NCBI RefSeq assembly: GCF_001641615.1
Contig: NZ_LRRU01000019.1
Location: forward strand, 546,858-582,015
DNA: 35,158 nucleotides
Reading direction: 5' to 3'
Source: Pseudoalteromonas gelatinilytica
Lineage (GTDB): Bacteria; Pseudomonadota; Gammaproteobacteria; Enterobacterales; Alteromonadaceae
Under the pieces are notes generated by a model, which saw only the letters and a program-made list of their open reading frames with translations, did no database searches and was not told where the DNA came from. This document shows positions 26,489-33,968 of the stretch, one piece after another. Made by a program: the position numbers and the translations under genes. Positions within the stretch are counted from its first letter, which is position 1; each line of letters starts with the position of its first letter.

Positions 26489-27509
26489 CTTTACTCCTTG
26501 GCAAGCAAGCGTGTTTGAAGGTTGGCAAGCAGATGGCACTGCGTCTCATGTTGTTTTGGTAAAACAGAGCTTTGAGTTTGATGAAAAAGGCAATACTAGC
26601 TTAATGGAACCGTGTGTTGAAATCGTCATGGCCGACGAATATAGCGGTGATCCGACTAGCGAGCCGCTGGTGGCAGTGAATGAACAAGTGGCATTTAAGC
26701 AAGGTTTCGAAGTGTATGGCAACTTTACTGCGTACCCGCCAAAGGGCAAAACTGCGCGTGTTATTGAGGTTGAGCTAGGTTTAGCTGCAAACGACACAGC
26801 AATAATTAAAAAGCGATTACGCCTTACTGGCGAACGTAAATGGCGCCGTTCACTGCTTGGCCCTGTCGCAACAGATCCTAGCCCAATTACGCCAACAGCT
26901 GTTTGCTATAGCCGTTCGTTTGGGGGCAAAGCACATCATGATCAAAGCGATTACAGCCTCGAAAATCCTATAGGTGTTGGCTTTAAACTGAAAAACAAGC
27001 ACGCAATAGGGCAGCCTTTACCTGCGATAGAATATGCCAACGAGGTATTAAGAAAACCAAGTCATCAAGTAAGTGTTGCTGGCTTTTCGGCAATTCCGAG
27101 TCATTGGTCACCGCGTATAGAATTAATGCCAGAGATTGACGAACAAGCGCTCATGGCTGGTAAGTACCCGTTCAAAACGTCATTGGCTAGCAACTTTTAT
27201 AATACAGCCCCGGCAGATCAACAAACAAAGCAAGTGTTTACAAAAGGCTGGGCGTTTTCGTTAACCGGATTATATCCATTACAAGAATATGGCCAACAAC
27301 AAACAGTAGAGCTTCCTGTGCTTAAGCCAATAGTACAAGTGGTTAATACGTTAACGAGGCATGATATCGACATGCACTGCGATACCTTAGTGATTGATTC
27401 GGACGCACAGTGCTTTTCGCTGTTATGGCGCGGACATATCAACAGTGACAATGTGGCAAGTAGCAGCAATATAATTGTAGCTGAGCAGGGAGGTAACGAT
27501 GCAGTTTGA
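26478..27509 (+). CDS. DUF2169 family protein, likely PAAR-like effector chaperone
   Basis: Protein of 343 residues with the DUF2169 pattern: early HVVLVKQSFEF strand, YSGDPTSEPL, VYGNFTAYPPKGK, a G-E-R-K-W-R-R motif and then CYSRSFGG (the family's Y-x-R-x-F-G-G). DUF2169 genes sit next to DUF4150/PAAR-like genes, and the family is thought to help load such proteins on the VgrG tip. Here a DUF4150 gene lies two genes downstream, which fits. The ATG at 26478 has AGGAG ahead and lies inside the end of the preceding gene; the 3' end overlaps the next gene by 11 bp, so translation is coupled through the whole module. Confidence 0.85.
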   Translation: MLHNFTPWQASVFEGWQADGTASHVVLVKQSFEFDEKGNTSLMEPCVEIVMADEYSGDPTSEPLVAVNEQVAFKQGFEVYGNFTAYPPKGKTARVIEVELGLAANDTAIIKKRLRLTGERKWRRSLLGPVATDPSPITPTAVCYSRSFGGKAHHDQSDYSLENPIGVGFKLKNKHAIGQPLPAIEYANEVLRKPSHQVSVAGFSAIPSHWSPRIELMPEIDEQALMAGKYPFKTSLASNFYNTAPADQQTKQVFTKGWAFSLTGLYPLQEYGQQQTVELPVLKPIVQVVNTLTRHDIDMHCDTLVIDSDAQCFSLLWRGHINSDNVASSSNIIVAEQGGNDAV

Positions 27510-28407
27510 TACTCTTTATCATGTTAATGCCGCAGGGTGTTATACCGAAAGTTTTTATACATCGGTGGCAAACCAAATGTTGTATTCAAAGCCAAGCAAA
27601 GCGCTGATCCGCTGTGATATTAGTTTAGATGCCCCTTATGTATTTGTAGAACTGACTGAGCTTGCTGGGTTTGATAGGCAAACTCGTTGCTTGCTAATTT
27701 TGTCTCATGTTATTGAAAATATTGAGTTAAAAAAACTTTGTTGTTCATTTAGGGTCAATAAAGTTCAGTTTATATTACCGCACGCCAGTAATGGCGAGCC
27801 GCTGATTGATGATGACACATTAAGTGAATTATTGACTAACGCAATGCCTGAGCAAACACCAGCCTTTGAGCAGGTAAGCGATTGGCAGCTCGAAGCAACC
27901 GACCTCGATACCCTCGTAGTTGCCGTTGATTCGTGTAATGATTTTGAATACGTTTCTGAGCAAGCCAAACACCACACAGTACAAGTTGTAAATGGCCCTA
28001 GCGGCGTAATTTATGGCGAAGGTGGCTATGCACTGTTGGTACACAGACAAGGTTGTTTAAAAGCCACGACTTTTGATGAGTCAATGCCTACTCAGCTTCA
28101 AAGGGCAAACATACAGGTTAGTGACTCCTTTATTTTTGCTGGCATGCAGTCGTATGAATGGCAAAAACAGTGGTTTAGTTATACCCAAAAGCACTATAAA
28201 AATGATGACGAACTAATAGAGTTTGCCGAACTAAATACCGTACTGGGTTATCAAGGCGTGGCAAACCAATCTGCGGCATTTGCATTAGCTGGAAGCTATT
28301 TGCATAACCCGCTGATGGCTGACACTGAACACGTTTTTGTGGTGTTCAATCAGCCAACTGAACAGCTATTTAAGATTTCAAGGAGTGAAAGCGAATGTCA
28401 TATATAA
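27499..28407 (+). CDS. Reduced ketoacyl-synthase/thiolase-like T6SS-associated protein
   Basis: Protein of 302 residues with a strong ribosome binding site (GGGAGGTAACG before the ATG), overlapping DUF2169 by 11 bp and the PAAR-like gene by 13 bp. The middle segment LDTLVVAVDSCND followed by GPSGVIYGEGGYALLVHR resembles the thiolase-fold order of a G-x-D-S strand and then G-E-G-A-A in ketoacyl synthases; LNTVLGYQGVANQSAAFALA near the end resembles their late glycine-rich motif. Such beta-ketoacyl-synthase-like proteins recur between DUF2169 and DUF4150 genes. It is shorter than active synthases (about 400) and I see no Cys in a catalytic A-C-x-x-(A/G) context, nor the His pair. It is probably non-catalytic; function unknown. 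Confidence 0.6.
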   Translation: MQFDTLYHVNAAGCYTESFYTSVANQMLYSKPSKALIRCDISLDAPYVFVELTELAGFDRQTRCLLILSHVIENIELKKLCCSFRVNKVQFILPHASNGEPLIDDDTLSELLTNAMPEQTPAFEQVSDWQLEATDLDTLVVAVDSCNDFEYVSEQAKHHTVQVVNGPSGVIYGEGGYALLVHRQGCLKATTFDESMPTQLQRANIQVSDSFIFAGMQSYEWQKQWFSYTQKHYKNDDELIEFAELNTVLGYQGVANQSAAFALAGSYLHNPLMADTEHVFVVFNQPTEQLFKISRSESECHI

Positions 28408-29513
28408 ATGCCATGGCTGGCAAAGAATCAGGCAGCGTACAATACGACATAGACGCACTCACTGCTGACGTACGAAGCGGCGGCAGTGTTACATGGCGCC
28501 ATAATAACCCGACATTACTTGGTCTAACCAATAGTGCACGAAGCAACGGTGCACTTGGCAAAGCCAATGGTATTGCCATTTTTTCGGACCGCTCTGAAGG
28601 CGAATCTGCTTTTTTAGATGAAATAGCCAGACCCAAGTACCGAGAGCATACACTTGGTGAACTGGTTAATCGGTTTATTCCAGATTACATTATTCCGCCA
28701 CCACAATGGGATAACGAGAAAAACCAGCCAATTCTGCCGTGGAACGAACCGCAGACCAATATGGACGTTAACAAACCAATCGATAACCCTCGTGCCTTTT
28801 TAGATTTAGTGTCGAATCATTTAGGTTGGCAAGCAGGTACAGAGCAGCAATTAGTTAAAGATACAGAATCAGAGGCACCGCAAACCGCTACAGTCTCTGG
28901 GCAAAATGTGCTTATTAATGGCCGTACCGCTGTGCATCAAGATAGCGGTGGTAAGTTAACAACAATCGATGTGTGTTTAACCACAATTGGCACCAGTTTT
29001 GTGCCTATTCCCTACGGCAATAAAGCCCAATCAAGTGATGTTACCTCTGTTGCAAGTTCAGTCAAAGTGAATGGTCAAGGTGCTGCGAATGTAAAAAGTT
29101 ACTTTTCTCAAAGCTCGGGTGACTCTCCAGGTGATAAAAAAGGTATCGCTAGCGGAACGAACGACGGTAAAGCCGAATTTATCATGGGGTCATTTAACGT
29201 AATGATTGAAGGCAAGCCTGCGGCTCGCCAAGGCGACCCGATGATATCAAATAATAAAAATACCCCACCCATGCCACTTATGCAGTCTGGCGGCCCCGCA
29301 CCAAGGGGACTTAGAGTGCAAGTTAGGGATAGTTTACAAGATCTTGGTACTGGGAATGAAGCTTCTCTACTAGTGAAAGGCGTTGATTGCAACGATGCGA
29401 CACTAGGGCAAATAGTGCTTTCTAAAGGTGGATCACAACAACGATCATCAATCGCTGATAAGCGCCATTCTAGTGGTGAAAATTCGTCGATTAATTTCAT
29501 AGCAGGTGAGTAA
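28395..29513 (+). CDS. DUF4150 PAAR-like protein with N-terminal lysozyme-like domain
   Basis: Protein of 372 residues. Residues about 166-300 are DUF4150, a PAAR-like spike tip: TIDVCLTT, SFVPIPYGNKAQSSDVT, SYFSQSSGDSPGDKKG, GKAEFIMGSFNVMIEGKPA and ARQGDPM match the family in order. Residues 30-100 (WRHNNPTLLGL, GIAIFSDRSEGESAFLDE, PKYREHTLGELVNRFIP) follow the pattern of the R-N-N-N-P-G-N domain, a lysozyme-like module of phage and polymorphic-toxin proteins. The G-N of that motif is replaced. The C-terminal 70 residues are polar and low in complexity. It should cap the VgrG spike and carry its own domain, either as a wall-acting effector or as a structural relic. AAGGAG precedes the ATG. 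Confidence 0.85.
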   Translation: MSYINAMAGKESGSVQYDIDALTADVRSGGSVTWRHNNPTLLGLTNSARSNGALGKANGIAIFSDRSEGESAFLDEIARPKYREHTLGELVNRFIPDYIIPPPQWDNEKNQPILPWNEPQTNMDVNKPIDNPRAFLDLVSNHLGWQAGTEQQLVKDTESEAPQTATVSGQNVLINGRTAVHQDSGGKLTTIDVCLTTIGTSFVPIPYGNKAQSSDVTSVASSVKVNGQGAANVKSYFSQSSGDSPGDKKGIASGTNDGKAEFIMGSFNVMIEGKPAARQGDPMISNNKNTPPMPLMQSGGPAPRGLRVQVRDSLQDLGTGNEASLLVKGVDCNDATLGQIVLSKGGSQQRSSIADKRHSSGENSSINFIAGE

Positions 29514-29514
29514 A

Positions 29515-32500
29515 ATGGGCTTATTTAAATTAGATTCAGAAATTAAAGGCATTGATGGCTGTTCATTACTACCGCTTGGATATACAGAGTCATATACCTT
29601 AGAAAATCCGCCAGATGATGAGAATAAACCTAATTTTATAAACGTAAAATTAAAGCTATTTACAGAACCATCTCTTGATAAATCAAAGGCTAGATCCGCA
29701 CAATTTCAAATACTAGGGGAGGATGGCAGGCCTGTATCTGAGTCTAATGGTTTTTACTATATATTTGTAAATGGTCATTTATGGCGAGAAATTGCAGCAG
29801 TAGATAATGGTTGTTTATCAGAAATTGATTTAGGTCGTGAGTTTGGTAAAAACGAGCGTAAAGCATCTGGCATACGAACTCAGACCGTTATTATTCCCAA
29901 AAAGACCAATGGACTTAATTGTGAGCCTAGCGCACTAGAAACCCCTACAGTAGAGATTGCATACTCAGTCGTGCAATGGTCGTGGCAGTATATCGTGAGC
30001 CTTGGAGGTTTGTATAAAGATGACCCCAGACAAAGAGGTGCTAACGCAAAAGCGCCAACTCAAGTTGAAGATCAAAATTTAGCAAATAGATTAAGGTCTG
30101 CCCGTTGCCAACGTATTGATCTAGATGAGGCTGATGATGAAAAGCAAATTTTTATTCATGATCCTGCTGGTATAGCCTTAGGGTTATTAAATAAGTGCCA
30201 ATCTCTTTTTTTACAATTACAAATTGAAAATCAAAAGCTCACAAGCAAGAAGCACTATGATTCCGGAGTGTTAGCTTACCAAGCTATGTTCAGTGAAGAC
30301 TTGCATGAAAAGGTAATGAAAGATCACTATTTCTTTCCACATCGCATGTCGTCTGTGCCAATTAAAACACAAAAACCGGGTTATAAAGATCAATCATCAG
30401 GCGCAAAATTTTTAAGAAGTGGTGCAAAACATATAGATAAAGAGTACCTAGAAAAATATTTATCTAGTACTGAGCTTGAGCGACTCCTAATGTTATTACC
30501 AGTAGCACAAAAGGAATTTGTTGATTTTATTCAAGATAACCACGAAGAACGCCCACTATCTAAATACCAAACAGATTATATAGGCATGGCTCCAGTTATG
30601 AATGACTGGGTGGCTTTAGAGGATGTTGACTACCTATTTGGTTTTAATTTCGTCACAAATGTATTAAATATTCTGAGTATTGATGATATTTCCACCGGTG
30701 TTTTCAGGCCTTGGAATGCGAAACTCGAGTCTGAAAAAACACGTAAAAAAAATGTGCAAAGAGCGGTTAGCTCTATAGAACAGTTTTTAAAAACTACATT
30801 TGAACAAAGCAATTGGATGTCTGATTGCTTTATGATCCCCGAACAGCACTATGACATAACTAAGCCCGGTAGCGTTGTTCTTAAGAAGCTTAAAAATGAG
30901 AAGAATAATGGAGAAGCAAAGTTTAGGTTTGAAGAGTTTAAGCGGATCCATAAAAAGCTCATTGAAGAGAAAAAAGAGGAAGAAAGCTTATTAGCAAATA
31001 AAGGGTTGAAAGAGTTTTTCGGAAAAGCAAAAGACGCAGTTGGTTATTTAACCGGTGCATGGGGTCGTGTAGCTAGCCAGTATCAAAATGGGGTATTAAA
31101 ACCGCATATGGTAAAGCTCAGAAACTTAATGGTGTCATACAATAAAGCAATAGAAATTAGTGACTTTGCAGACCTACATATAAAGAAAGCCGGTGCTGTA
31201 CTCGGTGATAACCCTTCGGTAATCGCTGTGACAAACTATAAGCGCACACAACTTAACAGGCAACAGAGGCGCGCAAAATTACGAGAAAACGTGAAAAATC
31301 CTCCCCCTCACGCAGTGACTATTTTAGATAGCGATAACAAAGTCATCGCCGCTGAAGATCCAAAAGCTTTTGGTAGTAATAAAGGCTATTTTAATCCTAA
31401 AAACTGGACTGATTATCATGATCTTATTGGTCGCTATGACTCAATAGACGGTGAACTAGTGGTTGTGCCTAAATCACATAAATATGCAATGTACTATGAC
31501 GATCCAAACTTTAAATTAGGTGCGGTTGATACTGTTAAATTAAAGGGATTACGTGTTTTAGAGCATAACTTACCTATGGTTATGTTGGCATTTGAAATGT
31601 TTAATGCCAATGAGATGATCAAGAAGTTTAAGGCAGGGGATAAAGTCGATGGTAAATTTGTTATTGACTCTGTAAATACAATCCAAAGTTTAGCAGCCCT
31701 TATGGTTGAAATAGGAACAATGCGAAGTACATCCTTTAAAAACTTAATGAATCAACCAAGAGCATTATATTTTACAAGAACAACCCTATCAAAAGTTTTA
31801 GGTGTTATAGGGATTGTTATAACTCTTACAGTGACTTCAATGGATGTTATAAAGTCTGTACAAAAAAATGATATGGATGCGGCCTTTTTTCATGCATTAA
31901 GTGGCGCTATTGCTATTGCTGGTTTTATTTATTTGGGTGTTGCTCTATTTACTACACCATTGGGGTGGGCAATTATCGCTTTAGGTCTTATTGTTGCGGT
32001 AGTTGCAATTTTAGTTACGGATAATGAGTTAGAAACGTGGGCTAAGAATGGCCCATTTGCTAAGGATGTAGCCGATCGATGTACTGGTAACTACGAAAAG
32101 TGGGACAAAAATTCAAAAGAGTGCTATGCCTCGTTAGTTGGAACAATAATGAGCCCTAGCGTGAACTTATCGGTCCACAGGCTAAATAGTGCGCACTGCC
32201 AGCTAATCATTGATGTAGACACACCAAATTTTGCACTAGGGCAATCAGAGATCCTTGTTCAAGTTTACCAGATTGAAGATGAAGGAGTCCTTCATTTTGA
32301 ACAAGAGTTTCGCCGAGACCATAAAAACTGGCAAATCACCCAAAAAGAAAAGACTCAGTCAGGCTCGATCACCGGATATAAATATGTAATACCAATTTTG
32401 TCTATGTGGCCAAAAAATTTTGAGGTTGATTGGAAAGTAAAAGTTCAATATCGCTTAGATAATAATGTGACCTTGCCCTATGTAGATAGTGATGAACGTA

Positions 32501-32565
32501 ATGACTGGGATAAAGGTGAGCAGCCAGATAAAGCATGGATAATAAAGGAGATAGAATATGTATAA
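29515..32565 (+). CDS. MIX-domain T6SS effector with C-terminal membrane segments
   Basis: Protein of 1016 residues from the ATG at 29515, preceded by AGGTGAG; an in-frame GTG at 29506 lacks a ribosome binding site. Residues about 79-160 carry the MIX (marker for type six effectors) pattern: GFYYIFVNGHLWREI, then the IDL...NERKASG segment, IIPKKTNG and EIAYSVVQWSWQYI. IHDPAGIALGL at 213-224 resembles a motif of VasX/BTH_I2691-type effectors. A charged helical middle is followed by three predicted membrane helices (about 759-779, 792-812, 815-835) and a beta-rich end. The likely action is disruption of a target membrane, by analogy with VasX; this is inference. The downstream gene, overlapping by 8 bp, encodes a membrane protein suited to immunity. 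Confidence 0.85.
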   Translation: MGLFKLDSEIKGIDGCSLLPLGYTESYTLENPPDDENKPNFINVKLKLFTEPSLDKSKARSAQFQILGEDGRPVSESNGFYYIFVNGHLWREIAAVDNGCLSEIDLGREFGKNERKASGIRTQTVIIPKKTNGLNCEPSALETPTVEIAYSVVQWSWQYIVSLGGLYKDDPRQRGANAKAPTQVEDQNLANRLRSARCQRIDLDEADDEKQIFIHDPAGIALGLLNKCQSLFLQLQIENQKLTSKKHYDSGVLAYQAMFSEDLHEKVMKDHYFFPHRMSSVPIKTQKPGYKDQSSGAKFLRSGAKHIDKEYLEKYLSSTELERLLMLLPVAQKEFVDFIQDNHEERPLSKYQTDYIGMAPVMNDWVALEDVDYLFGFNFVTNVLNILSIDDISTGVFRPWNAKLESEKTRKKNVQRAVSSIEQFLKTTFEQSNWMSDCFMIPEQHYDITKPGSVVLKKLKNEKNNGEAKFRFEEFKRIHKKLIEEKKEEESLLANKGLKEFFGKAKDAVGYLTGAWGRVASQYQNGVLKPHMVKLRNLMVSYNKAIEISDFADLHIKKAGAVLGDNPSVIAVTNYKRTQLNRQQRRAKLRENVKNPPPHAVTILDSDNKVIAAEDPKAFGSNKGYFNPKNWTDYHDLIGRYDSIDGELVVVPKSHKYAMYYDDPNFKLGAVDTVKLKGLRVLEHNLPMVMLAFEMFNANEMIKKFKAGDKVDGKFVIDSVNTIQSLAALMVEIGTMRSTSFKNLMNQPRALYFTRTTLSKVLGVIGIVITLTVTSMDVIKSVQKNDMDAAFFHALSGAIAIAGFIYLGVALFTTPLGWAIIALGLIVAVVAILVTDNELETWAKNGPFAKDVADRCTGNYEKWDKNSKECYASLVGTIMSPSVNLSVHRLNSAHCQLIIDVDTPNFALGQSEILVQVYQIEDEGVLHFEQEFRRDHKNWQITQKEKTQSGSITGYKYVIPILSMWPKNFEVDWKVKVQYRLDNNVTLPYVDSDERNDWDKGEQPDKAWIIKEIEYV

Positions 32566-33625
32566 GGCGTACTTAGATGGTTGCTATAAAGGGGGTAGAA
32601 AAAAAATAGTATCAAAGCGATTTATTGAAGAAAGGAATTCATATTTTTGTAAAGAACAAAGCAAGATGCCTATTTTTCCAAAAGAACAATGCGTTATGAA
32701 TGCTTGGAGTGACTTTCAATTAGAGAGTGATCGGCTTAATAGAAATGGGGAATCAATTAGAGCTTATAATACTATTGCAAAAGACAATACACACCTAAAA
32801 CTAGGTATTGGTGGAACACCAACTAACTGGAAAACCTCTTTAATTGTAGCTTGGATATATATACATTTATCTGTAATCTTTTTATTAATCAGTATGCCAC
32901 TGTTAGCATGGTTACTTGGAAATGAGAAGCTTAGTTTTGATCTCATAAAAATTTGTTTCTTAGTTTGGCTAATTTCAAAGTTAGTTAGTATTTTTTTAAG
33001 AAAAAGTCGATTATTTAAAAAATTAAAATTACAAACATTTTTTAATCGATCAAGTGGTAATATTGAGGTTCCTAGCTCAGATGGTAAAGAGTTAATTGGC
33101 TTAAAATATGATGAATTTAATGCACACTATCGTGTCGTGCATAACCCTAATAGTGGTTTCCCATTTAGAGGCTTTACACTACTGCATTATAAAAAAGATG
33201 AACTGTTTGATTATACAGGCCCAACTTATATTTATGATGTGTTTTGTGAGTTGGAACTGATTGAAAATTTCATGGATACCACAAAACCTTTAGCTGATAT
33301 CCCACAATTTGAATATTATCGAGAGTTTGATAAAACAACTGCAGAGTTTGATAAAGCGAATGGTCGTCCAAAATATTTTTGGTACCGTGTTGAGCGCAAG
33401 TTCGCTAAACAAATGAACAAAGAAGCCCTGAAGTTAAGTAAAGAGTTTGATAATGAGGAGCAACTAGATAATTTACTGATGGGTAAGCCAATCAAAAAGC
33501 TCAATCCACCTGAAATCTTTAAGTTTCCTTGGAAATACGCAGAAAATATAAAACCTGAAAGTGAGATTAAGTTTGGCAAAACAGCGTGGCAAAAATTCAC
33601 CTCATTTTTAATGATTGATTTGTAA
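32558..33625 (+). CDS. DUF6708-like membrane protein, putative immunity to the MIX effector
   Basis: Protein of 355 residues, overlapping the effector stop by 8 bp, with AAAGGAGA as ribosome binding site. Two membrane helices lie at about 94-120 and 127-147 and are followed by a basic stretch and a cytoplasmic domain beginning FFNRSSGNIEV. This resembles DUF6708-type proteins found after VasX-like and MIX effectors. FMDTTKPL at 238-245 is shared with the partial gene further downstream (FMDTSIPL there), so the two are paralogues. An inner-membrane antidote fits a membrane-targeting toxin, as with VasX and its immunity protein; the pairing here is inferred from position and topology. Codon use is AT-rich compared with the tss genes, as expected for cargo. 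Confidence 0.75.
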   Translation: MYKAYLDGCYKGGRKKIVSKRFIEERNSYFCKEQSKMPIFPKEQCVMNAWSDFQLESDRLNRNGESIRAYNTIAKDNTHLKLGIGGTPTNWKTSLIVAWIYIHLSVIFLLISMPLLAWLLGNEKLSFDLIKICFLVWLISKLVSIFLRKSRLFKKLKLQTFFNRSSGNIEVPSSDGKELIGLKYDEFNAHYRVVHNPNSGFPFRGFTLLHYKKDELFDYTGPTYIYDVFCELELIENFMDTTKPLADIPQFEYYREFDKTTAEFDKANGRPKYFWYRVERKFAKQMNKEALKLSKEFDNEEQLDNLLMGKPIKKLNPPEIFKFPWKYAENIKPESEIKFGKTAWQKFTSFLMIDL

Positions 33626-33665
33626 ATACTGACTGTTAGGGCAACATTGAAAGATAAGGATATCA

Positions 33666-33917
33666 ATGTCTATTTCGTATAGATTCGCAAAAATGAATGC
33701 CAGCGCAATCGAAGCGTCACAAAAATTTAAACAGTATATTGCTCTAAATGAATTTGAATATAGCTCACTTACTAACCTTAATCGCTGGGCAAACGAAGAA
33801 ATCACTAAGCCTTGGGAAAAATTGCCAATTGACGAAAGCTTAAATCAGCCTGATACAACGCCTTATTGGAAGCGATTAACAAAAACCTTATTAAGACAAA
33901 TAGCAGTGGGTGTTTAG
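33666..33917 (+). CDS. Small unknown protein between two DUF6708-like genes
   Basis: Protein of 83 residues with AAGGAT six bases ahead of the ATG, co-directional with its neighbours and lying in short gaps of 40 and 51 bp. It is polar and helical (MSISYRFAKMNASAIEAS), with no signal peptide or membrane helix, and ends in a basic amphipathic stretch (YWKRLTKTLLRQIAVGV). I do not recognise a family. It could be a small accessory or immunity component or a remnant; context alone places it in the effector island. Confidence 0.6.
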   Translation: MSISYRFAKMNASAIEASQKFKQYIALNEFEYSSLTNLNRWANEEITKPWEKLPIDESLNQPDTTPYWKRLTKTLLRQIAVGV

Positions 33918-33968
33918 GGTCTGAGATATTTAAAGTGGAATGGTTAAAAACAAGGAATGTAGATAGCA

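Noticed and set aside
29108..29500. 130-residue minus-strand open frame
   Set aside because: It is antisense to the DUF4150 coding sequence, whose motifs are clear; no independent start signal.
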